Below are positions 32,450-45,235 of a DNA stretch of 64,000 nucleotides, piece by piece (within the stretch, counting starts at the first letter, position 1; every line of letters starts with the position of its first letter). The DNA is from Ceratothoa steindachneri (lineage: Eukaryota > Arthropoda > Malacostraca > Isopoda > Cymothoidae). The stretch covers positions 17,194,437 to 17,258,436 of the forward strand of contig OZ018333.1 of the NCBI GenBank assembly GCA_963969495.1. The letters are read 5' to 3'. The translations under genes and the position numbers were made by a program. The notes beneath the pieces were generated by a model. It was given only the letters and a program-made list of their open reading frames with translations. It did not search any database and was not told where the DNA came from.

Positions 32450-35400
32450 AGCCTCGATGTTATTGCGCTTTCTGACTTATACGGCGTCGTTGCTGTTACG
32501 TTTATAACCTACTATGACATCGTTGCTATTGCGCATTGTGTCACATACAGTCTTTTGCTATTGCGCTTTCTGCCTTATACAGCCTTGTGGCTGTTGCGCT
32601 TGCTGACAAATGGCTTCGTTTCTAATGCGCTTTTTTGCCTCATTCGACCTGATTGCTATCGCGCTCTCTGCCTTAAACGGCCTCGTTGCTATTGAGCTTT
32701 CTGCCTTGAGCAGCTTCGGTGGTATTGTGCTTTCTACCTTATACAGCTTCGTTGCTGTTGCGTTTTCTGTCTTATATGACCTCGTTGCTATTAAGCTTTC
32801 TGAATGTTAACGCATCATTGCTATTGCGCTTTATCTCTTATACAGCCTCGATGTTATTGCGCATCATTTATACGACTTCGTTTATATTGCGCATTGTGTC
32901 TTAAACAGCTTCGTTGCTATTGAGATTTATGGCTTATGCAGCCTCGTCGCTATTGCACTTGCTTTCTTATGCAGTCTCGTTGATATTTCGCTTTCAGCCT
33001 CATACGGCCTCGTTGTTATTGTGCTTTCAGCCTAATACAGCCTCGTTGTTATAGCGCATTTAGACTTATACGGCCTCGTTGTTATTGCGCTTTCAGCCTT
33101 ATAAGGCATCGTTGTTATTGTGATTTCAACCTTATAAGGCCTCGTTGTTATTGCGCTTTCAGCCTTATACGGCCACGTTGTTATTGCGCTTTCTGCCTTA
33201 TACAGCCTCGTTATTATTACGCTTTCTGCCATATACGGCTTCGTTGTTATTACGCTTTCTGCATTATACAGCCTCGTTGTTATTTCGTTCCGACCTTATA
33301 CGGTCTCGTTGTTATTGCGCTTTATGCCATATACGGCTTCGTTGTTATTGCCCTTTCTGACTTATACGGTCTCGTTATTATTGCACTTTCTACCATATAC
33401 GGTTTCTTTGTTATTGCGCTTTATGCCACATACAGGTTCGTTGTTATTGCGCTTTCTGCCTTATACGGTCTCATTGTTAGTGCACTTTCTACCTTATATG
33501 GCCTCGTTGTTATTACGGCTTCTGCCTTATACGGCCTCGTTGTTATTACGCTTTCTGCCATATACGGCATCGTTGTTTTTGCACTTTCTGTCATATACAG
33601 CTTCGTTGTTATTGCGCTTTCTGCCTTATACGGTCAAATTGTTAGTGTGCTTTCTACCTTATATGGCCTCGTTGTTATTACGGTTTCTGCCTTATACGGC
33701 CTCGTTGTTATTACGCTTTCTGCCATATACGGTATCATTGCTATTGTGCTTTCCGCCTTATACGGTATCGTTGCTATTACCCTTTCTGCATTATGCAGTA
33801 TTGTTGTTATTCCGCTTTCTGCCTCATAAGTCCTCGTTGTTATTGCGCTTTCTGCCTTTTACGGTCTCGTTGTTATTTCATTTCGCCTTGTACGGTCTCG
33901 TTGCTATTGCCCTTTATGCCATATAGGGCTTCGTTGTTATTGCGCTTTCTGACTTATACGGTCTCGTTATTATTGCACTTTCTGCCATATACGGCTTCGT
34001 TGTTATTGCGCTTTATGCCATATACGGATTCGTTGTTAGTGCACTTTCTACCTTATATGGCCTCGTTGTTATCACGGCTTCTGCCTTATAAGACCTCGTT
34101 GTTATTTCGTTTCTGCCTTATACGGTCTCGTTGTTATTGCGCTCTATGTCATATACGGCTTCGTTGTTATTCGCTTTCTGACTTATACGGCTGCGTTGTC
34201 ATTGCGCTTTCTGCCTTATACGGTCTTATTGTTAGTGCACTTTCTACCTTATATGGCCTCGTTGTTATTACGGCTTCTGCCTTATACGGCCCCGTTGTTA
34301 TTACGCTTTCTGCCATATACAACATCGTTGTTTTTGCACTTTCTGCCCTTTACGGCTTCGTTGTTATTGCGCTTTCTGCCTTATACAGTATCATTGCTAT
34401 TGCGCTTTCCGCCTTATACGGTATCGTTGCTATTACCCTTTCTGCATTATGCGGTATCGTTGTTATTCCGCTTTCTGCCTTATAAGACCTCGTTGCTATT
34501 GCGCTTTCTGCCATACACGGCTTCGTTGTTATTGCGCTTTCTGCCATATACGGCTTCGTTGTTATTGCGCTTTCTGAATTATACGGTCTCGTTATTATTG
34601 CACTTTCTGCCATATACTGCTTCGTTGTTATTGCGCTTTATGCCTTATGCGGCCTCGTTCTTAATACGCTTTCTACCATATACGGTTGTTATTTCGTTTC
34701 TGCCTTATACGGTCTCGTTGTTATTGCGCTTTATGCCATATACGGCTTCGTTGTTATTGCGCTTTCTGACTTATACGGTCTCGTTATTATTGCGCTTTAT
34801 GCCATGTACGGCTTCGTTGTTATTGCGCTTTCTGCCTTATACGGTCAAATTGTTAGTGCGCTTTCTAACTTATATGGCCTCGTTGTTATTACGGTTTCTG
34901 CCTTATACGGCCTCGTTGTTATTACGCTTTCTGCCATATACGGTATCATTTCTATTGCGCTTTCCGCTTTATACGTTATCGTTGCTATTACCCTTTCTGC
35001 ATTATGCGCTATCGTTGTTATTTCGCTTTCTACCTTATAAGACCTCATTGCAATTTCGCTTTCTGCCATATACGGCTTCGTTGTTATTGCGCTTTCTGCC
35101 TTATAGGGTCTCGTTGTTATTGCACTTTCTGCCATATATGGCTTCGTTGTTATTGCGCTTTCGAAATTATATAGCCTTGTTGTTAATTCGGTTTCTGCTA
35201 TATACGGCGACGTTGTTATTACGCTTTGTACCATATACGGTATCGTTGCTATTACTCTTTCTGCACTATGCGGTATCGTTGTTATTCCGCTTTCTGCCTT
35301 ATAAGCCCTATTTGTTATTTCGTTTCTGCCTTATACGGTCTCGTTGTTATTGCGCTTTCTGACTTATACGGTCTCGTTATTATTGCACTTTCTGCCATGT

Positions 35401-37395
35401 ACGGCTTTGTTGTTATTGCGCTTTATGCCATATACGGCTTCGAAGTTATTGCGCTTTCTGCCTTATACAGCCTCGTTATTATTACGCTTTCTGTCCTATA
35501 CGGTATCTTTGCTATTACCCTTTCTGCATTATGCGGTATCGTTGTTATTCCGCTTTTTGCCTCACAAGACCTTGTTGTTATTGCGCTTTCTGCCATATAC
35601 GGTATCGTTGTTATTTCGTTTCTGCCTTATACGGTCTCGTTGTTATTGCGCTTTCTGCCATATACGGCTTCGTTGTTATTGCGCTTTCAGTCTTACACGG
35701 TCTCGTTATTATTGCTCTTTCTGCAATACAAGACTTCGTTGTTATGGCGCTTTCTGCCATATAAGGCTTCGTTGTTATTGCGCTTTCTGCCTTATAAGGT
35801 CTCGTTATTATTGCGCTTTCTGCAATACAAGACTTCGTTGTTATTGCACTTTCTGCCATATAGGGCTTAGTTGTTATTGCGCTTTCTGCCTTATACGGTC
35901 TCATTGTTAGTGCGCTTTCTACCTTATATGGCCTCGTTGTTATTAGGGCTTCTGCCTTATAAGACTTGGTTGTTATTTTGTTTCTGCCTTATACGGTCTC
36001 GTTGTTATTTCGCTTTCTGCAATATATGGCCTTGTTGTTATTGCGCTTTCTGCCTTATACTGTCTCGTTGGTATTGCGCTTTCTGCCATATAATGCTTCG
36101 TTGTTATTATGCTTTCTGCCATATACGGCTTCGTTGTTATTGCGCTTTCTGCCTTATACGGCTTCATTGTTAGTGCGCTTTTTACCTTATATGGCCTCGT
36201 TGTTATTACGGCTTCTGCCTTATACGGCCTCGTTGTTATTATGCTTTCTGCCATATACCGTATCGTTGTTATTCCGCTTTCTGCCATATACGGTTTCTTG
36301 TTATTGCGCTTTTCCTTATACGGTCTCATTGTTAGTGCGCTTTCTACCTTATATGGCCTCGTTGTTATTACGGTTTCTGCCTTATACGGCCTCATTGCTA
36401 TTACCCTTTCTGCAGTATGCAGTATCGTATTTATTGCGGTTTCTGCCATATACGGCATCGTTGTTATGGCGCTTCTGCCTTATACGGTATCGTTGTTATT
36501 GCGCTTTCTACCTTATATGGCTTCGTTGTTATTACGGCTTCTGCCTTATACGGCCTCGTTGTTATTACGCTTTCTGCCATATACGGTATCGTTGTTATTG
36601 CGCTTTCTGCCATATACGGCTTCTTGTTTTTGCGCTTTCTGCCTTATACAGTTTCATTGTTAGTGCGCTTTCTACCTTATATGGCCTCGTTGTTATTGCG
36701 TTTTCTGCCTTATACGGTATGGTTGTTATTGTGCTTTCTGCCTTATACTGTATCGTTGTTATTGCGCTTTCTCCCTTATACAGCCTCGTTGTTTTTACGC
36801 TTGCTGGCTTATACGGCCTCGCTGTTATTGCGCTATATGCCTTATACAGTCTTGTTGTTATTGTGCGTTCTGCCTTATAAGGTATCGTTGTTATTATGCT
36901 TTCTGCCTTATACGGTATCGTTGCTATTACGCTTTCTTCCTTATACGCTTTCGTTGTTATTGCGCTTTCTGCCTTATACGGCCTCGTTGTTATTGCGCTT
37001 TCTGCTTTATACGGCCTCTTTGTTATTACGTGTTTTGCCTTATACGGCCTCGTTGTTATTGCGCTTTCAGCTTTATACAGCCTCGTTGTTATTACGCTTT
37101 CTGCCTTTACGGTATCGTTGTTATCGCGCTTTCTTCCTTATACGGTATCGTTGTGATTGTGCTTTCTGCCCTATACGGCCTCATTGTTATTGCGCTTTCT
37201 GCCTTTTACGGTTTCGTTGTTATTGCGCTTTCCGCCATTACGGCTTCGTTGTTATTGCGCTTTCTACCTTATATGGCCTCATTGTTATTACGTTTCCTTC
37301 CTTATACAGTATCGTTGTTGTTTCACTTTCTGCCTTATACGGCCTCGTTGTTATTTCGTTTCTGCCTTATACGGCCTCGTTGTTATTGCGTTTTA
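32450..37395. repeat. 33-bp megasatellite array (~5 kb)
   Basis: The consensus unit is CTCGTTGTTATTGCGCTTTC followed by TGCCTTATACGGC. It repeats about 150 times with diverged copies on the left flank and more uniform copies inside. Because 33 is a multiple of three, several frames stay open for hundreds of codons and would encode 11-residue repeats: LLLRFLPYTAS and IALSALYGLVV on the plus strand, AESAITTRPYK on the minus strand. I read these as satellite by-products: no frame is privileged, and frames are broken by single-base gaps. A multi-unit block (TTAGTGCGCTTTCTACCTTA, then TTACGGCTTCTGCC) recurs near 33470, 34230, 34850, 35910, 36165 and 36660, indicating higher-order structure. Confidence 0.95.
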
Positions 37396-37454
37396 AATTA
37401 TAGGGAAAAACAAACATTAACGGTTTAAAGCTGATCAGTCATCTCTAAACCAGT

Positions 37455-37549
37455 CCCTTGCTGGGAATATTGGAGAGAGAGAGGGGAGGGAATGTAGAAG
37501 GAATGGGGGATGGTATAGAAAGAGAGAGAGAGAGAGAGAGAGGGGGGAA

Positions 37550-37600
<51 letters not shown>
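37455..37600. repeat. (GA)n-rich tract
   Basis: Interrupted GA repeats, with a pure run at about 37555-37600. Confidence 0.9.
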
Positions 37601-37604
<4 letters not shown>

Positions 37605-38199
37605 GAGAGCACGTAACACACTTGCTCCTCCCATAGCCTTAAAAAATATGCAATTAATGTGTGCCTGTTCAGTTCTGTGGATATGCACGTCCCTGTGCGT
37701 ATACAAGACTATATGTAAGTGAAGTTGCTTCGGTGTGTACGCATACAAAAGGCAAGGGTGTTTGTTGTGCTCAAATAAACATATATGTATGTGCGTGAAA
37801 GCAAATGTAGGGATGTGCGTCTATATGCGAGAGAGAGGTTTGTATGTATGCGTTAGTGTACACCGTGCACGTTTGTACATTTTGGATATGTTGTACCCTC
37901 AGACTTGGACAGAATAATGGACGCAAACATTATAAGCGTAAACCAAAATCCTTTTGTTTATTTCTATTTATGTGCGTGTGTTTGTGTGTGTGTGTGTTTT
38001 CAATGGAGGTAGACCCCACCCCTTCCTTTCAGCTTTCACGACAGCCATTCAACTGTAAGCTCCACTGAGATAGAGGTCAGCCTGTATGAATTGGCTCTAA
38101 CAAAAACAAGAGTGATTAGTATAAATTGGCCTAAAAGAATTCAAAAGATGAGTCGGTGCTTACAAGAGACTCTGTAACCATAGTAACCGATTCTGTAAC
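37601..38199. other. low-complexity DNA, no gene
   Basis: Short GTGTGT tracts and a near-exact tandem of CTGTAACCATAGTAACCGAT (about 38170-38210). No protein domain. Confidence 0.4.
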
Positions 38200-39000
38200 C
38201 ATAGTAACCGATATGTTTGGTGTTTCAATACAATGGTCTTCACGCTTATGAGTACATAAATTAGGCAAAACCTCGCCGCTGAAGAATAATGTTCCAAGAC
38301 AGACTTTTTTTAAATAAATAGAACGGACACGAACAAAGAACCAGACCAGTTAGTACTTGTTTACGAAAAATGGCCTATGAAGTTAATTTTCATCATGGAG
38401 ACTTTGTTTGTACATTTGCGAAAGAATTCTAAAAGATTCAGGTCGTGGAAGATCCGCAATTAGTGAACAGTGAATTACAGAAGCTAAGGCAAAAAATAAG
38501 GGGTGTGATTCATAATTTCTTACTAATGACTGCAAATGTTCTATGGTTCGATGAATGATGATTCACCATGATTCATCTTCCGATAGTAGGTCGCCTCATG
38601 GAAGGAGACACCCAACGACCATCTGAGATGTCTGGTTTCATCGATCAAAACATTTGGGTATTATGCCGGTTCTATCATAATTTTAAAGGAGCCAACGGAT
38701 AGTGTAAGGTAGAAAGTTCTGGACGAATTTATTGAATAGTGTACATGCTTCCGCAACAAAGCCATCTTTCAAGAAGATGGCGAACCAATGCACACAACCA
38801 GAACAGTTGCTTCTTGGTTTTGGCCGGTGCCATCATCTAAGTTAAATCCTACCACCAGGTTGAAAGAATTGAACGAGAAGCAGACGCCCTCTAACACGTA
38901 GAATACTTTCACACTATTTCACCTAGGATAAAAGCTAAGTTGAGGAGAGCCAACGCCCTATGAATGAAGATATATCCTCAGGTGTCCAATTATTTTGTCT
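38200..39000 (+). pseudogene. Tc1-like transposase relic, second family
   Basis: Near 38760 the frame reads AIFQEDGEPMHTTRTVASWF, the Tc1-type segment around the second catalytic Asp ('FQQDGAPCHT....NWF'). Upstream GGRHPTTI-type and downstream pieces are badly broken. The downstream end carries CAGGTGTCCAATTATTTTGT (38979), a word typical of Tc1-type 3' ends. It differs from the relic at 26236-27230. No intact inverted repeat pair could be shown. Confidence 0.5.
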
Positions 39001-39540
39001 AATCTGCGTTCGTGTGGGTGTCACACGTGCCTGTTCTCAATTTTAGCCCATACAGTCACGAAAAATAGCCGAATTATGCGTGAAAACTCACACGTGACAG
39101 AGCCCCGGGAATGTGCGTGCGTGCGTACCTAAAGTGGGCGGAGCGAGCGCTGAAACGTAAGCACGAGGAAGCGGGTGCTCCACTTGACTGAACGGACGGA
39201 AACAATCGCTCGTTACCTGAATGAACTGAGCTCCCCGACTGAAATTGGGGGAAAGGCCGATTGCTACACCTGCTTACTCGGGGAAATAGGCAATTGCATC
39301 ACCTGCTTATGCCTCCGTTCAAGGTCGCTTGTCCCTTGCTGTTGTTGATAGTGTTATCTTTCGCGTGTATACAAGCCGTTGTTGTTGATGTTTAGAGGGT
39401 CCACTGATGGTGCGGCGGGGGGGAGGGGGGACCGATGTTTCAAATACGAGTTCCGGAGGGGGTTTGGGTTTGTGTCTGACGAGGAACCAATCAACCACAA
39501 ACCTCTTAAGTACATGTACTCGGAACAATTAGTACATGTA
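39001..39540. other. no gene seen
   Basis: Two imperfect copies of a TCGGGGAAATAGGC or ATTGGGGGAAAGGC GATTGC..CACCTGCTTA block (39245-39310). A G-rich stretch lies near 39415-39435. The reverse frame 39319-39528 has no motif. Confidence 0.35.
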
Positions 39541-40120
39541 CGTAAAATGGAAATATAGTACTCCCAAATATGTACTATTCACTACCTGTACACCAAAGTT
39601 GTACTTTTCACTACTTGTACACCAAACTTGTACTCTTCACTGATTGTACACCAAAATTGTACTCTTCACTACTTGCATACCAAAATTGTACTCTTCATTG
39701 ATTGTACACCAAAATTGTACTCTTTACTAATTGTACACCAAAATTGTACTTTTCACTACTTGTACACAAAATGGTACTCTTGACTAGTTGTAAACTAGCC
39801 TCCCGGTTAGTTTAGTGGTTAGCGCGCTTACACGGCAAGTGCTGGGGCGGCAGTTCGAATCTCCGTCCGGATTCATTTTAAGCTGACACTATTTACTAAG
39901 GGAGGTTACCGCCCTGACTGGGTGGGGAGCTGGGGCTTGCCCTGGCTGAGGTCCGCCTGAGAAGCAACTTAGCTTGGCAGGATGACTGAAACCAGCAAAC
40001 TTTAACTTTAAGCCAAAATTGTACTCTTCACCACTTGCACAACATAATTGTACTCTTCAATACCTGTACACCACAATTGTACCATTCCCTACTTGTACAC
40101 CAAAATTGTACTCTTTTATA
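39541..40120. repeat. 29-bp minisatellite interrupted by a SINE
   Basis: The unit TTGTACTCTTCACTACTTGT plus ACACCAAAA repeats on both sides of the SINE at 39797-40012, with about 10 copies on the left and 4 on the right. Confidence 0.92.
39797..40012 (+). mobile_element. tRNA-derived SINE inside minisatellite
   Basis: The head TCCCGGTTAGTTTAGTGGTT contains a Pol III A box (39808-39819). GGCAGTTCGAATCTCC contains the B box (about 39851-39861). Spacing of about 40 bp between boxes fits a class I tRNA ancestor such as Val, Asp or Ala, but identity is not certain. A tRNA-unrelated body follows, and the 3' end is a short repeat AACTTTAACTTTAA. It splits the 29-bp array, so it inserted after the array formed. 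Confidence 0.8.
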
Positions 40121-40419
40121 TATCTACATCCAATTTTATAATTCTGAATACAATTTGTTCCTGAATGATTCAAGTGCGCCTTTCCTGCCCCAGGTTTCAA
40201 GGCGAAATACGAGGAACGGGGTGGGGTATAGTGTATAAATAACGCCCCTGAAACTGACACCTGAAGGATTGCGTGCCCTTCCAGCCCCAACGCCAGGGTT
40301 ATTTAAAAAAAAGACCAGACAACGAGTGAAAGAGGGCAGTAACCCCGCACAAAGAACCCACATACATATGCGGGGTCCTTTTGACACTCCTAGAGGCCTA
40401 CGGGGCTTGATAAACTTAG
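40121..40419. other. spacer, nothing recognised
   Basis: Unique-looking DNA between two arrays. Overlapping short frames in both strands have no motif. Confidence 0.4.
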
Positions 40420-41800
40420 GAAAACCCATTTTGGTTATCCTGAACCAATTGGAACCCATAAAGGATATCTTAAACTCACCATAAACAACCTTTAACCAAT
40501 TTTGGTTATCCTGAACCAATTGGAACCCCAAAAGGATACCTTGAACTCACCATAAACAATTTTAAACCCATTTTAGTTACCATGACCCAATTGGAACCCA
40601 TCAAGCATATCGTGAACTCACCATAAACAATTTTAAACCCAGTTTAGTTACCATGACCCAATTGGAACCCATAAAGCATATCGTGAACTCACCATAAACA
40701 ATTTTAAACCCAGTTTAGTTACCATGATCCAATTGGAACCCATAAAGTATATCGTGAACTCACCATAAACAATTTTAAACCCAGTTTAGTTACCATGACC
40801 CAATTTGAACCCATAAAGCATATCGTGAACTCACCATAAACAATTTTAAACCCAGTTTAGTTACCATGACCCAATTGGAACCCATAAAGCATATCTTGAA
40901 CTCACCATAAACAATCTTAACATATTTTGGTAATCCTGAAGCGATTGGAACCCATTAAAGTTATCTTTAACTCACCATAAACATTCTTGATGCATTTTAG
41001 TTACACGGAACCAATTGGAACTCATAAAGGATATCAAGAAAACACCAAAACAATCTTGAACCAATTTTGGTTATCTTGAACCAATTGGAACCCATAAAGT
41101 AGATCCTAAACTTATCATAAACAATTTTGAGCCCATTTTGATTATCTTGAACAAATTGGAAGCCAAAAAGGATATCTTGAACTTACCATAAACAATCTTA
41201 AACTCATTTCTGTTATCCTGTACCTATTGGAACCCATATAGGATATCTTAAACTCACAATAAACAATTTTGATCCCATTTTCGTTATCTTGAACTAATTG
41301 GAACCTATAAAGAATATCTTGAACTCACCATAAAGAATCTTGAACCCATTTTGGTTATCCTAAACCATTTGTAACCCATAGAGGATATCTTGAACTCACC
41401 ATAAACAATCTTGAACAAATTTTGGTTATCCTGAACCAATCGGACCCATAAAAGATATCTTGAAGTCACCATAAACAATTTTCAACCCATTTTGGTTATC
41501 CTGGAAAAATTGGAATCCATAAAGCTTATCTTAAACCCATTTTAAACAATCCTGAGCCCATTTTCTTAATCCTTAATCAATTGGAACCCATAAAGAATAT
41601 CTTGAATCCAACATAAACAATCTTGAACCCATTTTGGTTATCTTGAACCAACTGGAACCCATAAAAGATATCTCGAACTCACTATAATTAATCTTGAACC
41701 CATTTTGGTTATTCTGAACCAATTGGAACCCATAGAGGACATCTTGAACTCACCATAAAAAATCTTGAACCCATTTTGGTCTTACTGACCCCTATGGAAC
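40420..41800. repeat. 71-bp minisatellite
   Basis: The unit begins TTGGAACCCATAAAGCATAT, then CTTGAACTCACCATAAACAA, then TTTTAAACCCATTTTAGTTA and a CC(A/T)GACCCAA box. About 19 copies. Copies near 40560-40900 are the most alike. Later copies drift. Confidence 0.9.
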
Positions 41801-42299
41801 CCATCTTAAATTTCTCGAAACCATCAGATCACATCTTGCACACACTTTGGCTATATCATGCATTTAGCAAAACTCATCCTCAACATTTTAAACAGTTCAG
41901 AACCCATATTCAACCCATGCGCACTATTTTGAAGCTAATAAACCAATATTGAATATTTTGAAGTGATCAGTACCCAGCTCGAATAGCTTAGATGCCCACC
42001 AAATCCAATTTTGAAAAGCTACTTTTTTTATTAAACCCATTATAACCCATAATTCACATTTATAAAACCACATTATACATGTCGAATTAAGCTAAGGCCC
42101 CATTGAGAATATCCAACCGAGCATAAGCAATCGTTAATGTAACCACGAATAACGCTTCTTTGATATCTTGAAGACGTCGAACTTATTTCCAATCCAGGAG
42201 CGTTTAGCATTTTATATCCAATAGAACACATCTTAGGAGCTAAGAAAAATGGTTTTAAAAGCCGTTAACGCATTAGAATTCATTCACAATACAATGGAT
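41801..42299. repeat. diverged GAACCC-rich repeat DNA
   Basis: Words GAACCCAT, ACCCAT and TTGAA recur without a stable period. It looks like an old extension of the 71-bp array. Confidence 0.5.
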
Positions 42300-42795
42300 C
42301 CCCTAGAACCTGTTATGTTCGTATTTAATCCAGGATAGAACTATTTGCATCACACCATACCTTTAGACACTATTATGTTCGTATTTAATATAACATAGAA
42401 CTCATGTGCAACACACTGGTACCTTTAGATCCTATTATGCTCGTATTTAATCTATCTTAGAACTCATGTTAACACACTGGTACCTTTAAATCCTATTATG
42501 ATCGTATTTAATCCAGCAGAGAACTCATGTAAACACACTGGTACCTTTAGAACCTATTATGTTCGTATTTAATCCAGCATATAAATCGGGTGCAACGCAC
42601 TGTTACATTTATAACCTTTTATGTTCGTATTTAATCCAACATATAACTCAGGTGCAACGCACTGGTACATTTAGAACCTATTATATTCGTATTTAATCCA
42701 GCATAGAACTCATTTGCAGCACACTGGTACCTTTAGATCTTATTATGTTCGTATTAAATCCAGCATAGAAATCATGTGTAACACACTGGTACCTA
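42300..42795. repeat. 64-bp minisatellite (left block)
   Basis: The unit is AGAACCTATTATGTTCGTAT, then TTAATCCAGCATAGAACTCA, then TGTGCAACACACTGGTACCT and TT. About 8 copies. It resumes at 43905 after an insertion. Confidence 0.9.
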
Positions 42796-43904
42796 TATGT
42801 CAAAGAGAAAGAGAGAGAGAGGAAGATAGATACGCGCCGCCTCGCTCTTCAATAGAGAGAGAGAGGAGAGACAACAGACACCTGGGTGACCCTTTTCGTC
42901 TGCGCTAATGGAGGTGCAAATTATGAGACGCCGTGAGACGCTGCGATGACCTGAAATGCGGACATCACATAAAGCTACGACTTGCGCGAGAGCCCAGAAG
43001 GTCCCATCTTAAGTCGGACATTGTTCGCCTCGCCGGCTTAAGAACCTTCTCGCGCTTGCGCTAAAAGGCCGAGTCTATTCTCGTCTGCCGATGTGTCTGA
43101 CCCTAGAACCCTCCCCTTCGGACGGAGGAGGAAAAACACGATTCAACCCCTATAAATCCTCCGTCGTCAGAGTTGGAAGGCAGTATCCGCCGTCCTCCCT
43201 ACGCCGTCAGTGTCCTCTGTCCGCCTCCGCCGGTACCCGCTATTTGCGCCCCGTTGGACTCTGCGCAATTCTCGCAGAATCCCTTAAGCTCCCGGTATTC
43301 TCGTTAATTCACGTGAGTCTACCTCGACCCGCTTTCCCCGCTCCTCAAACGCACCGCGTTAAATCTCGATTCATGTTACTCGAAAGCAAGATTTAAGTTC
43401 TTTCCCGTAATAGTCATTATCCAGAGACTATTCTTTGAAGTTTGCGCCAAGGCAAGGATTACTCCCTCCTCGAACCAAATCTTCGATGTAACAGCAACGC
43501 GCAACTCTCCTGGGCAAGTGCTTTCCCCCCTCCCCCGTGTAAGCCTCATTATCGGCTTAGTTACGCTCAAGGTCGTTTGAGCGTCCCTCGGTCAATATTG
43601 CCCGTCTGTTTGTGCGATGACCGTCCTCACCACGTCTGCCTCTAGTATGTGGATAGCTCATTCTAAAACTCCTGTTAACCTTGTAAAATAATATTCATTC
43701 GCATATTAGTAAAGTTATTTTTGTACCCGCTTTTCTGTTATCCCGGAACTCCAAGATAGTCAACAATTGGCCAACCTACTTTCAGTTAATTTGCACTCTG
43801 CTTATATTGTAAACTTCCCACGCACTCGTAAATCAGAAAGGGTGAACTTGACCCTATTCTATGACATCTATATTGAACTTGGTGTAAGGTGTGTAGGGTT
43901 AACC
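42796..43904. mobile_element. ~1.1-kb insertion in the 64-bp array, LTR-like features
   Basis: The 64-bp array stops at GGTACCT (42795) and resumes at about 43908 with CTTTAGAACC, so everything between is inserted. The insert starts GA-rich, then has a TATAAAT (43151-43157) in GC-rich surroundings, a pyrimidine-rich leader and a more AT-rich end. A promoter followed by no ORF could be a solo LTR. I could not establish TG...CA ends or a target duplication, so the class is open. Short frames inside have no motif. Confidence 0.4.
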
Positions 43905-44005
43905 TACGACACTTTAGAACCTATAATGTTCGTATTTAGTCGAGCATAGAACTCATGTGCAACACACTGGTACCTTTAGAACCTATTATGTTCGTATTAA
44001 ATCAA
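43905..44005. repeat. 64-bp minisatellite (right block)
   Basis: About 1.5 units continuing the left array, with TAGAACCTATAATGTTCGTA and GCATAGAACTCATGTGCAAC. Confidence 0.85.
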
Positions 44006-45235
44006 AAATACCCCATCTTGATCCAATCCTAACGCACCCCTAACCCAAAAGAACTATTTTCAACCCACTAAACCCCCAGAATATCTTGAAACAAACAGCA
44101 CTCAGAATACCCTTCTTGAATCTAACCAGAAAAACCCCTATTGAACCTAGCAGAATCTATCTTGAATAAAGAAGAACCATCTTGAACAAAATCACAAAAC
44201 CTACGGGAACATATAGAACTAACCAAACTCATACTGCTAACCCTGAACTCAGTTTGAACCCAATATAACTCACCTTGAACCCCATATAGTCCTCTTTGTT
44301 TTATCCCAGTAGAACCTCATATTGAACCAATCACACTTAACTTGAACCCATTCGAACCAATCACACCCCGCCTTGAGTTAAGTGAAACACCTTTTGGGCA
44401 AAGTCGGATTTATCTTGAACCCATTCGAACCTTTCCTCAACGCAATTAAATTATTTTTGAACCCAGTATAACCTTTCATAAACCAATCGAACCCGTTCTT
44501 GGTTTAATATAACCCATCAAGATACCAATAGAACGCATACTGAACATAGAGAACCTATGTTGAACCTAATAAATGTATTTCGAACATCATAAAACAACCA
44601 CTTGAGCCCTAAGAAAGCTTTTTGAACCCTACTGGGTTCAAAAAGCTAAGTATAATATAACTTGTCCTGAACCCAGTAGAAGCCAAAATTAACCATCTTG
44701 AACCTTTCGAACCCACCTTGAATTAGTTATAACCCATATTAAAACCAGTCGAGCGCATATCAAACATGAACCTTTCTTCAAACCACTCGCATTGAACCCA
44801 TTAGAAATCATTTTAACATTAGAACACATCATGAACTCATTATAACACCTTTAACAAGTATAATGAACATACTAGAACCCAGTCATGGACCCAGTCGAAA
44901 CAATTTTACACCCAATTGAACTCATATTCGAAACTGGCCAGATCCCTCTTGACCCCAGTAGAAGTATCCTGGAACCAGTAGATCCCTTCTTGAATCCATT
45001 GAAGAGCATCTTAACATAAGAGAACCCATCCTGAACCCAGTGTAACGCATACTGATCATGATATAATCCATCTAAACCACATTAAAAAGCATTTTGAACA
45101 TCATATACATCTTGAACCTAGTAGAACCCAATAGAAACACAATGTACCTGATTAAACCCATCTAAGCCTATCGTAAACCTGAATGAATTCATCTTGAAAC
45201 TGATCGATTCCTGTAGAACCCAAGAGAACCCATTT
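44006..45235. repeat. diverged GAACCC-rich repeat DNA
   Basis: Irregular repetition of CTTGAACCCA, TAGAACC and AACCCAT with no fixed period, similar to 41801-42299. Contains a perfect short hairpin, GCTTTTTGAACCC-TACT-GGGTTCAAAAAGC, near 44617-44646. Confidence 0.6.

Noticed and set aside
33309..35362. Long frames resembling repetitive membrane proteins (LLLRFLPYT repeats)
   Set aside because: They arise from a 33-bp satellite; several frames on both strands are equally open and broken by small gaps.
42714..43645. Short plus-strand frames as genes in the 1.1-kb insert
   Set aside because: No start context or domain, and they overlap in several frames.
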